Both the position numbers and the translations under genes were made by a program. From NCBI GenBank assembly GCA_036160575.1, contig JAYYDT010000051.1, forward strand, positions 1 to 61,180: DNA of 61,180 nt, in the 5' to 3' direction. Below, piece by piece: positions 17,173 through 26,371 of the stretch. How positions within the stretch are numbered: position 1 is the first letter of the stretch; each line of letters starts with the position of its first letter. The notes beneath the pieces were generated by a model, which searched no databases, had not been told where the DNA came from, and saw only the letters and a list, made by a program, of their open reading frames with translations. Source of the DNA: TMED26 sp002694075 (GTDB taxonomy: Bacteria; Pseudomonadota; Alphaproteobacteria; Thalassobaculales; Thalassobaculaceae).

Positions 17173-18344
17173 TCGCGGCGCCTGAAAGCGCGGCCCGTTA
17201 CGCCGCTGATCTGGCGGCCGCCCTACCGGCCAAGAAGGCTGAATACTGGCGCTATAACCGGTTGGCCGCGTTACGCGACGGTGGTTTTCAGCCGGCCGCC
17301 AATGACGGCGCCGCGATCGCCGTGGCGGCCGCCGAGGGGCCGGTGTTGACCTTTGTCGACGGGTTTTTTCGTGGCGATTTGTCGACCGCCAAGATCGCTG
17401 GTGTGACGGTCGCGCGCGCCCTGCCCGAAGTGACCGCCCCGGTACGTGGCGACGGCTTTGGCGACCTCAATCGAAAATGGGCGGCGCCGGTTCATCTAAC
17501 CATCGACCCGGCGGCCGATCCGACAAGCGTTGTGCGCCTCCGCCATATCACCAGCGCCGGCGGCCAGGCCAGTCATCCGCGCCTTCATATCAGTGTGGTG
17601 GCGGGCGCCGCTATCCGCTTGGTCGAGGAATATCACGGCCCGGCCGACGCCTATTTCGTCAATGGCATGACCACGCTCGATCTCGCCACAGGCGCGCGGC
17701 TGGAATTGTATAAGCACCAGGGCGAGGGCGCCCGGGCGGTGCATTTGACGCAGACCGCGGCGCATCTTGGCGCGGCCGCCGCGCTGACTTATTTCGTGCT
17801 GCAAACCGGCGCCGCCGTCGCCCGCAACGAGGTCACCGTGACCTTGGCCGGCGCCGCCGCCGCGGCCGATCTGGGGGGCGCCTATTTGGCGCGCGGCCAC
17901 CAACAGCTCGATAACACCGTGCTGGTCGATCACGCCGTCGCCGATTGTCGGTCGGCGCAGATTTTCCGCGGCGTGCTTGACGATCAGGCCCATGGCATTT
18001 TTCAGGGCAAGATTGCCGTGCGCCGTGACGCGCAGCGCAGCGCGGGCGAACAGTTGAGCCGCGCCCTCTTGCTGTCGCGGCGGGCCGAGGTGTCGACCAA
18101 ACCCGAGCTTGAAATCCTCGCCGACGATGTTCAGTGCAGCCATGGCGCGACCATCGGCGAATTGGACGAGAGCCAGATTTTTTATCTGCGCGCCCGCGGC
18201 ATTCCGCTGGCCATGGCGCGCGCTTTGCTGATCAACGCCTTTGTCACCGAGACTCTTGAGACCATCGACGTGCCGGCGGTGAGAGACGCCTTTGGCGCGG
18301 TGGTCGGCGATTGGTTGGCCACAGCCGAGGGAGCCGCCGCATGA
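17169..18344 (+). CDS. sufD: Fe-S assembly protein SufD
   Basis: A 391-residue SufD, partner of SufB in the SufBC2D scaffold, required for iron acquisition and cluster assembly. It has the beta-helix core and the C-terminal SufBD signature (ILADDVQCSHGATIGELDESQIFYLRARGIP, here with the invariant CSHGAT and the late E/D). The N-terminal helical region (KAEYWRYNRL) matches the SufD segment preceding the core. It overlaps sufC by 4 bases and the sufS start by 4 bases, forming a tightly coupled run. Confidence 0.96.
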   Translation: MIAAPESAARYAADLAAALPAKKAEYWRYNRLAALRDGGFQPAANDGAAIAVAAAEGPVLTFVDGFFRGDLSTAKIAGVTVARALPEVTAPVRGDGFGDLNRKWAAPVHLTIDPAADPTSVVRLRHITSAGGQASHPRLHISVVAGAAIRLVEEYHGPADAYFVNGMTTLDLATGARLELYKHQGEGARAVHLTQTAAHLGAAAALTYFVLQTGAAVARNEVTVTLAGAAAAADLGGAYLARGHQQLDNTVLVDHAVADCRSAQIFRGVLDDQAHGIFQGKIAVRRDAQRSAGEQLSRALLLSRRAEVSTKPELEILADDVQCSHGATIGELDESQIFYLRARGIPLAMARALLINAFVTETLETIDVPAVRDAFGAVVGDWLATAEGAAA

Positions 18345-19570
18345 CCACCGCCTATGACGTCGCCGCCATCCGCGCCGATTTTCCGATCCTGGCACAGGAC
18401 ATTCGCGGTCAATCGCTGGTCTATTTGGATAGCGCCGCCTCGGCCCAGAAACCGCGCCAGGTAATTGATTGCGTCAGCGGGGTGTATGAAACCGGCTACG
18501 CCAATGTCCATCGCGGCCTGCATTACCTGAGCGAGAAGGCGACCGCCGATTACGAGGGCGCGCGGGAAAAAATACGGGCTTTCATGAACGCGGAAAGCAG
18601 CGCCGAGATTATCTACACGCGGGGCGCCAGCGAGGCGATCAACTTGGTCGCGGCCAGTTGGGGCGGCGCCAATATCGGCCCGGGCGACGAGATCGTCATC
18701 AGCGAGGCCGAGCATCACTCGAACATCGTGCCCTGGCAGATTTTGCGCGACCAAAAGGGCGCGGTGCTGAAAGTCCTGCCGGTCGATGACGAAGGCGGGG
18801 TGCACCTGGACCAGTTCCGGGAATTGCTCAGCGAGCGCACCAAAATTGTCGCCGTCACTCATGTCTCCAATGTCTTAGGCACGGTCTACCCGATCAAGGA
18901 AATGGCCCGCCTGGCCCATCAGGTGGGCGCGGTGATTTTAATCGACGGTTGCCAGGGCATCACCCATATGCCGGTCGACGTGCGCGACCTGGACTGCGAT
19001 TTCTACGCCTTTTCGGGCCATAAGCTTTACGGCCCCTCGGGCATCGGCGTGCTTTACGGCAAGGCCGCGTTGTTGGAGGCGATGCCGCCCTATCAAAGCG
19101 GCGGCGACATGATCGAGCGAGTGACATTCGAGAAATCCACCTGGGCCGAGTTGCCCCACAAGTTTGAGGCCGGCACACCGGCCATTGCCCAGGCCATCGG
19201 GCTTGGCGCGGCGGTGGACTATGTTTCGCAGGTGGGCATGGCGGCGATCGCCGCCCATGAGCAGGAATTGCTGACCTATACCACGCAACGGCTGGCCTCG
19301 GTGCCGGGATTGCGATTGATCGGCACCGCGCCGGGTAAGGTGTCGGTGGTGTCGTTTGTCATGGATTGCGCCCACCCCCACGATATCTCGACGATAATCG
19401 ATCAGACCGGCGTCGCCATCCGGGCCGGCCACCACTGCGCCCAGCCGCTGATCGACCGGTTTGACATTCCCTCGGCGGCGCGCGCCAGTTTCGGCATGTA
19501 CAATACCGTCGAGGAAGCTGACCGTCTGGTCGCCGGCCTGGAAAAAGTGAAGGAGATTTTTGCGCGATGA
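18341..19570 (+). CDS. sufS: cysteine desulfurase SufS
   Basis: A 409-residue PLP-dependent group II cysteine desulfurase, which supplies persulfide sulfur for clusters. The PLP lysine is K228 in FSGHKLYGPSG and the catalytic cysteine is C366 in RAGHHCAQPL. The SEAEHHSNIVPWQ and GCQGITHMPVDV segments are class V aminotransferase landmarks. ATG 18341 overlaps the sufD stop; an in-frame ATG 30 bases earlier would only add residues read from sufD. SufE, the usual sulfur acceptor of SufS, is not in the window and may be encoded elsewhere. Confidence 0.97.
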   Translation: MTTAYDVAAIRADFPILAQDIRGQSLVYLDSAASAQKPRQVIDCVSGVYETGYANVHRGLHYLSEKATADYEGAREKIRAFMNAESSAEIIYTRGASEAINLVAASWGGANIGPGDEIVISEAEHHSNIVPWQILRDQKGAVLKVLPVDDEGGVHLDQFRELLSERTKIVAVTHVSNVLGTVYPIKEMARLAHQVGAVILIDGCQGITHMPVDVRDLDCDFYAFSGHKLYGPSGIGVLYGKAALLEAMPPYQSGGDMIERVTFEKSTWAELPHKFEAGTPAIAQAIGLGAAVDYVSQVGMAAIAAHEQELLTYTTQRLASVPGLRLIGTAPGKVSVVSFVMDCAHPHDISTIIDQTGVAIRAGHHCAQPLIDRFDIPSAARASFGMYNTVEEADRLVAGLEKVKEIFAR

Positions 19571-19977
19571 TTCCCGGTAATCCCTTCATGTCCCCGCCCA
19601 TGATGCCCTCCTCGGAGCCGATTGAGGCAGGCATTGTGGCGCGCGCCGGCGCGGCTTTGGCGGAGAATGCGACTGTCGCCGAAGAAGCCGATGTGGTCGA
19701 GGCCCTGCGCACGGTTTACGACCCCGAGATCCCGGTCAATATCTACGACCTGGGCTTGATCTACGATCTGACTCGCGCCGCGGACGGCGATATCCACGTG
19801 GTGATGACCTTGACCACGCCGGGCTGTCCGGTCGCCGGCATCCTGCCGCAGCAAGTGGCCGAGGCGGCGGCGGCGGTCGACGGTGTTGGCGCGGTGGTCG
19901 TTGAATTGACTTGGGAGCCGTCCTGGTCGCCGGAGCGCATGAGCGAGGATGCGCGCCTGGCCTTGGACATGATGTGA
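19567..19977 (+). CDS. sufT: SufT-like MIP18/DUF59 Fe-S maturation protein
   Basis: A 136-residue protein with an N-terminal extension of about 35 residues and a DUF59/MIP18 domain: VVEALRTVYDPEIPVNIYDLGLIYDL, then the conserved cysteine in MTLTTPGCPVAG, and WEPSWSPERMSEDAR. SufT proteins aid maturation or transfer of Fe-S clusters to target enzymes. It overlaps sufS by 4 bases and is followed by sufA, so it belongs to the suf operon. PaaD, a DUF59 relative in phenylacetate degradation, is a less likely identity given the context. Confidence 0.9.
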   Translation: MIPGNPFMSPPMMPSSEPIEAGIVARAGAALAENATVAEEADVVEALRTVYDPEIPVNIYDLGLIYDLTRAADGDIHVVMTLTTPGCPVAGILPQQVAEAAAAVDGVGAVVVELTWEPSWSPERMSEDARLALDMM

Positions 19978-20018
19978 GGCGCACGCTAAAATAACTAACC
20001 GGTGCCCGGAGAAATGCC

Positions 20019-20384
20019 ATGTTCGATCCTTCTAAACCAATGATCACCTTGACCGACAAGGCCGCCGACCGTGTTAAAAGTTTGGTCGAGGGCGCGCCTG
20101 AGGACGGCATCCTGGGTCTGCGCGTTGGCGTTAAGACGGTCGGCTGCAACGGGCTCAGCTATTTCGTCGAATACGCCAAGGAGCGGCGTAAATTTGAAGA
20201 CGTGGTCGAAAGCAAAGGGGTCAAGCTGTTCGTCGACCCGACCTCGGTGATGTTCATCGTCGGCAGTGAAATGGATTGGGAGGAAAGCGCCATGGCGTCG
20301 CGTTTCACCTTCACCAATCCCAATGAGACCGCGCGTTGCGGCTGTGGCGAAAGCTTCACCGTCGCCGAGGGCACCGCCGAATAG
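20019..20384 (+). CDS. sufA: A-type Fe-S carrier (HesB/IscA/SufA)
   Basis: A 121-residue A-type carrier that delivers clusters to apoproteins. The three conserved cysteines appear as one in VGCNGLSY (around residue 47) and two in the C-terminal CGCGESF. The length and the N-terminal ITLTDKAADRV opening match the family. It closes the suf operon 41 bases after sufT and lies 17 bases before the TauE/SafE permease. SufA is preferred over IscA or ErpA only because of the operon. Confidence 0.93.
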   Translation: MFDPSKPMITLTDKAADRVKSLVEGAPEDGILGLRVGVKTVGCNGLSYFVEYAKERRKFEDVVESKGVKLFVDPTSVMFIVGSEMDWEESAMASRFTFTNPNETARCGCGESFTVAEGTAE

Positions 20385-20401
20385 GCGCGCCAACCTTTCC
20401 C

Positions 20402-21154
20402 ATGTTCGATATCGCGGTGCTGGCACCGGTGGCGGCGGTGTTCTTTCTGGCCGGTGCGGTGAAGGGCGTGATCGGCCTGGGCTTGCCGACGGTCAGCCTG
20501 GCTCTGCTGACACTGGCCCTCGACTTGCCGACGGCGATGGCTTTGCTGCTGGTGCCGTCTTTTGTCACCAATCTATGGCAGGGCCTGGTCGGTGGCCATT
20601 TAGGGCCGCTATTGCGGCGCCTGTGGCCGTTCCTGACCCTGGCGGTGCTGACCGTCGGCCTTGGCGGCGGTGCCCTGGCGGCGGTTGATCTGACGGTGTT
20701 GGTGGCCGTTTTGGGTGGCTTGCTGATCGCCTATGGCGCCAGCGGCCTGGCCGGCTGGCGGCCGTCGATTGGCCCTCGCCGGGAACGCTGGGCCGGGCCG
20801 CTGATCGGCGTAGTCAATGGCACGCTGACTGGCATGACCGGGTCTTTCGTGGTGCCGGGGGTGATGTATCTCCAGGCCCTTGGCCTGCCACGCGACGCCC
20901 TGGTGCAGGCGATGGGCATTCTGTTCACTTTGTCCACCGCCGCCCTGGCACTTAGCCTGCAAGGTCAGCGCCTGATCAGTGTCGAGGTGGCGGGGCTGTC
21001 GGCACTGGCGCTGGTGCCGGCGATGGCCGGCATGGGGTTTGGCCAGGCCGTCCGACGTTATCTATCGGAGGCCCATTTCCGGCGTGTCTTTTTCGCCGCC
21101 TTGCTGGTCTTGGGCGGTTATATCGCGGTCAACGCCATACTCCGTCTGGCTTGA
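20402..21154 (+). CDS. TauE/SafE (TSUP) family membrane transporter
   Basis: A 250-residue permease with about eight hydrophobic segments. The opening FFLAGAVKGVIGLGLPTVSLALL is the family's first-repeat motif, repeated in degenerate form as GVVNGTLTGMTGSFVVPGVMYLQAL in the second half. Family members carry sulfite, sulfoacetate or other sulfur-containing or organic anions across the inner membrane. The ATG at 20402 lies 17 bases after sufA, so read-through from the suf operon is likely; a role in sulfur handling would fit, but is inference. Confidence 0.85.
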   Translation: MFDIAVLAPVAAVFFLAGAVKGVIGLGLPTVSLALLTLALDLPTAMALLLVPSFVTNLWQGLVGGHLGPLLRRLWPFLTLAVLTVGLGGGALAAVDLTVLVAVLGGLLIAYGASGLAGWRPSIGPRRERWAGPLIGVVNGTLTGMTGSFVVPGVMYLQALGLPRDALVQAMGILFTLSTAALALSLQGQRLISVEVAGLSALALVPAMAGMGFGQAVRRYLSEAHFRRVFFAALLVLGGYIAVNAILRLA

Positions 21155-21361
21155 GATCTCGCGGGCCAGGGCGAGCGTGGCCGGCCGAAAACGGTCCGTG
21201 CCCGCGCATCGGTCATATGTTTGTCGGTGTTGAGACCGGGGCTGATCGCCTTTTCCTTTGATTAGAGACCCTTACCGAACGCGATGACAAAAATAAATTG
21301 GACGCGTGACCGGCGATAGGGAATAGTTTGCGTCCAGTGCGCTGACCCGCGGAGGATGATG

Positions 21362-22174
21362 ATGACCGTGCAAATGCTTTCACCCAGCGACCGACCGGTC
21401 GACACGACCGATCCACACGCCGTGCGTCAAATGATTCGCGGCGGTCGCCACCCTGGCCACACCGCCGGTTTGGCGCCGGGTTACCTACAGGGCAATTTGG
21501 TCGTCTTGCCGGGTGAGTGGGCGATGGATTTTTTCCGTTATTGCCAGCGCAACCCCAAGCCTTGCCCCCTGGTCGGGGTCTCCGACGCCGGTGACCCGAT
21601 CCTGCATACCCTGGGCAAGGATGTTGACGTGCGTCGCGACATCGGCAGCTACAATGTTTTCCGCGACGGCGAGTTGAGCGAGCGGGTCGGCGATATCAGC
21701 GATCTGTGGCAAGACGACATGGTGGCTTTTATCGTCGGCTGCTCTTTCACCTTTGAAAAGGCGCTGGTCGATGGCGGCATTCCGCTTCGCCATTGGGAAC
21801 AGGACCTGACCGTGTCGATGTTTTACACCAATCTGGAAACTGTGCCGGCCGGTCCGTTCGGCGGCGGCATGGTGGTCTCCATGCGGCCAATGAGCCACGC
21901 CAACGCGATCCGCGCCTGCGAGATCACCGCGCGCTTCCCCAATGGCCATGGCGCGCCGGTCCATGTCGGTGACCCGGCGGCTATCGGCATCGCCGATATC
22001 GGCAAGCCGGACCTTGGCGATGCTCAGGAAATCAAACCTGGCGAAGTGCCGGTGTTCTGGGCCTGCGGGGTGACACCGCAGCGCACCGTGGTCGGCGCCC
22101 GGCCGCCCATTTGCATCACCCATACGCCGGGCTCGATGTTGGTGACCGATATTCCCTCGCACCGGGTGGCTTAA
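21362..22174 (+). CDS. DUF1445 family protein (putative hydro-lyase / D-glutamate cyclase-like)
   Basis: A 270-residue soluble member of the DUF1445 (YcsI) family. Landmarks are RQMIRGGRHPGHTAGLAPGYLQGNL near the N-terminus, FIVGCSFTFEKAL in the middle, and FWACGVTPQ...ITHTPGSMLVTD at the end. Some mammalian relatives are D-glutamate cyclases, and bacterial members are often annotated as hydro-lyases. Three ATGs in a row (21356, 21359, 21362) follow GGAGG at 21351-21355; only the third has a usable spacing of 6. TTGGAC (21298-21303) and GAATAG (21321-21326) with 17 bases between may be its promoter. The TRAP genes follow after 182 bases. Confidence 0.82.
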   Translation: MTVQMLSPSDRPVDTTDPHAVRQMIRGGRHPGHTAGLAPGYLQGNLVVLPGEWAMDFFRYCQRNPKPCPLVGVSDAGDPILHTLGKDVDVRRDIGSYNVFRDGELSERVGDISDLWQDDMVAFIVGCSFTFEKALVDGGIPLRHWEQDLTVSMFYTNLETVPAGPFGGGMVVSMRPMSHANAIRACEITARFPNGHGAPVHVGDPAAIGIADIGKPDLGDAQEIKPGEVPVFWACGVTPQRTVVGARPPICITHTPGSMLVTDIPSHRVA

Positions 22175-22356
22175 GGCCAATCGGCCAATTTTTCGCAGGT
22201 CTGAGGGATTGACCCTTGGCGAGGAGTGCCGTTTCATGACAGCCGGCGGGATAAGCTGGAATAAAAAGAAATCAGCAAATGAACGATTTTGGCGAAGCCA
22301 AGGCGTTTAACGACCTTTTCGGTCGGAGAGCTAGTGTGTCTTAGGAGGACTAAGCA

Positions 22357-23421
22357 ATGCGTAAGACGATGACCCTGTTGGCGGCGATGGCCGTTGGCAC
22401 CATGACCGCGGCGGCACCCGCGGCGGCGGATATCCAGAAGTACAATTTCGAGGTGGTCGGCACCTGGGGCTTCCTGGAAAACTACAAAATGTTTGAAAGC
22501 AAGTTCTGGCAGGAACGTTTGCCGAAAGCGTCCGGCGGCAAACTGACCGCCAACGCCAAGCCGTACACCGAGCTTGGCATTAAAGGCTACGAGGTCATGT
22601 CGGGTCTGAAAAAAGGCGCTTACGACGCGGTCCACGCCTTGACCTCATATAGCGCCAAAGCGAGCCCGGCCTTGGAAGGGATCGACTTGGCCGGCGTCAT
22701 CCAAGACTTCCCGACCTACAAAAAGGCGGTCGACGCCTATCGCCCGATCATCGCGCGCGAATTGGCCGAGAAGTACAACGCCAAACTGATCAACGTCTAC
22801 ACCTTCCCGAGCCAGCAGTTGTGGTGCAACCTCGGTGATAAGAGCATCAAAAAGGTCGCTCTGACCGATTTGGCCGGTAAGAAAATCCGCACCTATAGCC
22901 GGACCCTCGGTGACTTTATCGAAGGTCTGAACGCCAGTGCCGTGACCATCGCCTTCGCCGAAGTCGTGCCGGCCCTGCAAAAAGGTGTCGCCGACTGTGG
23001 CATCACCGGCACCATGCCGGCCTATAACGCCAAGTGGTGGCAGGTTGTGACCCACAACATCCGCATTCGTGTCGGCTATGCCGCGACCTTCACGGCGATC
23101 AACATGGATGTCTGGAACGACTTCAACAAAGACACCCAGAACCTGATCCTGGCCGAAGCCAAGAAACTGGAAGACGAGATCTGGGCCTTTGAAAGCAGCC
23201 TCGACCAAAAGGGCATGGACTGCAACGCCAGCGGCCCCTGCGACAAGGGCACGCCGGGCGGCATGGTGCCGATCACCCCGTCGGCGGCTGACCAGAAAAT
23301 GCTGAAGGACATCGCCGAAAACGTGGTGATTAAGCGGTGGGCGAAGCGCTGCGGCAAAGAATGCGCCGCCGAGTGGACCGCCACCGTCGGTAAAGTCGTC
23401 GGCATGTCGGCCGTCGATTAA
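22357..23421 (+). CDS. TRAP transporter substrate-binding protein (DctP family)
   Basis: A 354-residue periplasmic binding protein. A Sec signal peptide ends at APAAA (about residue 24). The mature protein shows the DctP fold: a long region reading KYNFEVVGTWGFLENYKMFESKFW, the pocket helix KIRTYSRTLGDFIEGLNASAVTIAFAEVVPALQKGVADCGITG, and a C-terminal helical tail with several lysines and cysteines. It captures an organic acid for the DctQM permease. AGGAGG precedes the start closely. A terminator-like hairpin follows 25 bases after the stop, which would leave binding protein in excess over permease. The substrate cannot be read from sequence. Confidence 0.93.
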   Translation: MRKTMTLLAAMAVGTMTAAAPAAADIQKYNFEVVGTWGFLENYKMFESKFWQERLPKASGGKLTANAKPYTELGIKGYEVMSGLKKGAYDAVHALTSYSAKASPALEGIDLAGVIQDFPTYKKAVDAYRPIIARELAEKYNAKLINVYTFPSQQLWCNLGDKSIKKVALTDLAGKKIRTYSRTLGDFIEGLNASAVTIAFAEVVPALQKGVADCGITGTMPAYNAKWWQVVTHNIRIRVGYAATFTAINMDVWNDFNKDTQNLILAEAKKLEDEIWAFESSLDQKGMDCNASGPCDKGTPGGMVPITPSAADQKMLKDIAENVVIKRWAKRCGKECAAEWTATVGKVVGMSAVD

Positions 23422-23446
23422 GAGGGATCGCAATTCCCAAGAAACG

Positions 23447-23486
23447 GGCCCGCGCGATACTCTCAGGGTCGCGCGGGCCTTTGCTT
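23447..23486 (+). terminator. intercistronic hairpin terminator between TRAP binding protein and permease genes
   Basis: A perfect 11-base stem (23447-23457 with 23469-23479; arm GGCCCGCGCGA) closes an 11-base loop and is followed by TTTGCTTTTA. It sits between dctP-like and dctQ-like genes. The T-run is interrupted by GC, so termination is probably partial, allowing some read-through to the permease genes. Confidence 0.75.
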
Positions 23487-23524
23487 TTATTCGCTTTCAG
23501 TGATGTCGCCCTTGGGGGAGCCTG

Positions 23525-24103
23525 ATGAACCAGGTAATGGATCGTGTACATGGCGTGTTGTCGGACATATCGCGGGCCGCGGTATGGGTCGGCGGCCTGG
23601 CCTTAATGCTGTCGGCGGTGATGGTCACCGGCGATGTCATCATGCGGAAATTGTTTGGCATCACGATCAGCGGCTCCGATGAGATTTCCGGCTATGTGTT
23701 CGCCGCCGCGACCACCTGGGCGTACTCCTATTGCTTGCTCAATCGCGCCAATATCCGCATCGACGCGGTCTATAACCAAATGGGTTTGCGCACCCGGGCG
23801 GTGCTTGATTTGGTCGGATTGGCGGCCTTGACCTATTATGTTTATTTGTTGGCCGTAAGCTCGGTCGGCGTGCTTTCAGAATCCCTGGAATATGATTCCT
23901 CGGCCCAGACCACCCTGGCCACCCCGCTGTGGATTCCACAGATTTTCTGGGTCACCGGTTTGTGTTTTTTCTTGGTTTGCTTGGCCTTTTTATGTGTCTA
24001 CGGGCTCTACGCCTTGGCCCGCACCGATTGGTCGACGATCAACCGGATCGCCGGGATCAAGTCGGTGGAAGAGGAAATCGCCGAGGAAACTTTCGTCAAT
24101 TAA
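23525..24103 (+). CDS. TRAP transporter small permease (DctQ family)
   Basis: A 192-residue membrane protein with four hydrophobic segments and the DctQ hallmark in the middle (SDEISGYVFAAATTWAYSYCLLNRANIRIDAVYNQM). It forms the small subunit of the TRAP permease, working with the DctM-like protein encoded 45 bases later. GGGGGAG gives a good ribosome-binding site. A longer-than-usual acidic C-terminal tail (SVEEEIAEETFVN) faces the cytoplasm. Confidence 0.92.
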   Translation: MNQVMDRVHGVLSDISRAAVWVGGLALMLSAVMVTGDVIMRKLFGITISGSDEISGYVFAAATTWAYSYCLLNRANIRIDAVYNQMGLRTRAVLDLVGLAALTYYVYLLAVSSVGVLSESLEYDSSAQTTLATPLWIPQIFWVTGLCFFLVCLAFLCVYGLYALARTDWSTINRIAGIKSVEEEIAEETFVN

Positions 24104-24148
24104 CCGATACGGGGCGCGCGACCGCGCTAGCTGTAGCTGGGAAAAAAG

Positions 24149-25435
24149 ATGCCTATTGTCATTCTCGTCATGCTGATGGTCCTGATCATCGCCGCCGTTC
24201 CGGTGGGGGCGGTGTTGGGGATTCTCAGCCTCAGCCTGGACGAACTTTTCATGCGTGGGCGTCGCTCGATGATGCTCGGCGATTTCGTCTGGGAACAAAG
24301 CATCGAATACATCCTGGTGGCGATCCCGATGTTCATCCTGTTGGGTGAGATCATGCTGCGCGCCGGAATCGCTCAGCGCATGTACAACGCCGTGGTGCAG
24401 TGGTTGTCCTGGATGCCTGGCGGTTTGATGCAGGCCAATATCGGCACCTCGGCGATTTTCGCCGCCTCTTCCGGCTCCAGCGTGGCGACCGCCGCCACCG
24501 TCGGCACCGTCGCCTATCCCGAGATTGAAAAGCGCCGCTATCATGAGCCCTTGTTCCTCGGCTCTTTGGCCGCCGGCGGCACGCTTGGGATTTTGATCCC
24601 GCCGTCGATCAATTTGATCATCTACGGCCTTTTGACCGATAGCTCGGTGCCGGAATTGTACCTGGCCGGAATTTTCCCGGGGCTGATCTTGGCCGGCTTG
24701 TTCATGAGCGTGATCGCCATCGCGTGTATCCGCAAAAAGGATTGGGGCGGCGTCAAGGTTGAGACCAGCTGGGCCGAACGTATTCGCGTGCTGCCGGATC
24801 TGCTGCCGCCGGTGTTGCTGTTTGTGGCGGTGGTCGGCTCGATCTACGCCGGCGTCGCGACCCCGACCGAGGCGGCCTCGATCGGGGTGGTTTTCGCGTT
24901 GATGATCGCCGGTTGGAACAAGGCCCTGTCGATCAAAATGTTGAAGGAAGCCTTCGAGGGCACGATGCGGTCGACGGCGATGATCATGTTGATCATCCTG
25001 GCCGCCGTCTTCCTCAACTTCGTGCTTGGCTTCATGGGCATCACCCAGGCGATCCTCGAGGCGATTGAGCAGATGGGCTGGACGCCGATGGGCACGATGA
25101 TCGTGATCGTCTGTTTCTACTTGATCCTCGGCATGTTCATGGAAACTTTGTCGATGATGTTGACCACCATTCCGGTGGTCTTCCCGATCGTCATCCACAT
25201 GGGCTTCGACCCGATTTGGTTCGGCATCATGATCACCGTGTTGATGGAGGCGGCACTGATCACCCCGCCGATTGGCATCAACCTTTACGTGGTTCATGGC
25301 ATTCGGGCGCGCGGCGGCAATTTCAATGACGTCAGCATGGGCGCGATCCCCTTCCTGATCGCCATGCTGGTCTTGATCGCGCTGCTGTTGGCGGTGCCCG
25401 ACGTGGCGGTGTGGTTGCCCAACCAGTTCTACTAA
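24149..25435 (+). CDS. TRAP transporter large permease (DctM family)
   Basis: A 428-residue protein with about 12 membrane segments. DctM family motifs include SSGSSVATAATVGTVAYPEIEKRRY, GGTLGILIPPSINLIIYG and VATPTEAASIGVVFAL. It moves the substrate with Na+ or H+ down the ion gradient. It is the third TRAP gene and lies 19 bases before a metallo-hydrolase gene, so the uptake and enzyme genes are probably one transcript. A long open frame on the opposite strand is a composition shadow. Confidence 0.95.
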   Translation: MPIVILVMLMVLIIAAVPVGAVLGILSLSLDELFMRGRRSMMLGDFVWEQSIEYILVAIPMFILLGEIMLRAGIAQRMYNAVVQWLSWMPGGLMQANIGTSAIFAASSGSSVATAATVGTVAYPEIEKRRYHEPLFLGSLAAGGTLGILIPPSINLIIYGLLTDSSVPELYLAGIFPGLILAGLFMSVIAIACIRKKDWGGVKVETSWAERIRVLPDLLPPVLLFVAVVGSIYAGVATPTEAASIGVVFALMIAGWNKALSIKMLKEAFEGTMRSTAMIMLIILAAVFLNFVLGFMGITQAILEAIEQMGWTPMGTMIVIVCFYLILGMFMETLSMMLTTIPVVFPIVIHMGFDPIWFGIMITVLMEAALITPPIGINLYVVHGIRARGGNFNDVSMGAIPFLIAMLVLIALLLAVPDVAVWLPNQFY

Positions 25436-25454
25436 TCCCGCGGGAGGCCCAACC

Positions 25455-26348
25455 ATGGCCGATATCGATACCGGCTTGAACGCTTGGCAAATGGCCAGCA
25501 ATCACAATCGGATGATCGATTTTCAGGCCACCGCCGCCGCTCAATCGCCGAGCCGCGAAGGGGCGGTCGAACTGGCCTTTTTCGGCAGCTCGGCGTTTCG
25601 TATCACGACGCCAACCGGCGTGACGGTGATGGTCGATCCCTGGCGCAACCATCCCTCGCGCGCGTGGGATTGGTATTTCCACGACTTTCCGATCACCGCC
25701 GTTGATATCGGGGTGTCGACGCACGCGCATTTCGACCATGACGCCCTGCACCGCCTGGATGCCAGTGTGCTGTTGGATCGCTTGATCGGCACCTATAGCT
25801 TCGGCGATTTGAAAATCCATGGAATCGCCGACAAACACGCCACCGACAGCAGCCAGGCGATTTATGACTTCAAAAAAATTCTGAAGCATTTTCACGACAC
25901 CGATATCGAGCCGCCGAATAATCCGCGTTCCTGGGACCATTGCTTGATGGTCATCGAGACGGGCGGCCTGCGCATTTTGCATTGGGGCGACAACCGACCC
26001 AACCCACCGGAAGAGGTGTGGGATTGGCTGGGTGAGATCGATATCGTTTTGCTACCGGTCGACAATTCCCGGCATGTGATTGGGTTTGACGCGGTCGACG
26101 CGATTATCGACCGGCTCGATCCCAAGGTGATCGTTCCGCACCATTACTACATCTGGGATATGACCCAGCGCCAAAGCACGCTTCAGGTGCCAAACCAATG
26201 GCTCGACGGGAAGCGGGATGTGACCCTGATCGATGGCCCGAAGATGACCTATCGACGGGCGACCGTCGCTGGTCTTTCGCGCGCCATCCACTTTTTCGGC
26301 GACCATGTCGCCTTCGATAAACAGGCCTGGTTCGAGGCCGGCCGCTGA
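25455..26348 (+). CDS. MBL-fold metallo-hydrolase, UlaG/beta-lactamase superfamily
   Basis: A 297-residue metallo-beta-lactamase-fold enzyme. The metal motif THAHFDHD (residues 89-96) supplies H90, H92, D94 and H95, with later ligands probably in RILHWGDNRP and VPHHYY. Family members hydrolyse esters, lactones or phosphodiesters using one or two metal ions. It has no signal peptide and should be cytoplasmic. A GGGAGG ribosome-binding site lies at good spacing, 19 bases after the TRAP permease. A role in opening or hydrolysing the imported compound is plausible but unproven. Confidence 0.85.
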   Translation: MADIDTGLNAWQMASNHNRMIDFQATAAAQSPSREGAVELAFFGSSAFRITTPTGVTVMVDPWRNHPSRAWDWYFHDFPITAVDIGVSTHAHFDHDALHRLDASVLLDRLIGTYSFGDLKIHGIADKHATDSSQAIYDFKKILKHFHDTDIEPPNNPRSWDHCLMVIETGGLRILHWGDNRPNPPEEVWDWLGEIDIVLLPVDNSRHVIGFDAVDAIIDRLDPKVIVPHHYYIWDMTQRQSTLQVPNQWLDGKRDVTLIDGPKMTYRRATVAGLSRAIHFFGDHVAFDKQAWFEAGR

Positions 26349-26371
26349 TCTGAAGAGAGGAGATTCCGAAT

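Noticed and set aside
22209..22237. TTGACC followed after 17 bases by TTTCAT, as a TRAP operon promoter
   Set aside because: The -10 match is poor and the site would leave a leader of over 100 bases. It was not strong enough to list.
23990..25501. A 503-codon open frame on the minus strand
   Set aside because: It is antisense to the TRAP large permease. The His/Asp/Gln-rich product is what the reverse of a hydrophobic protein gene gives.
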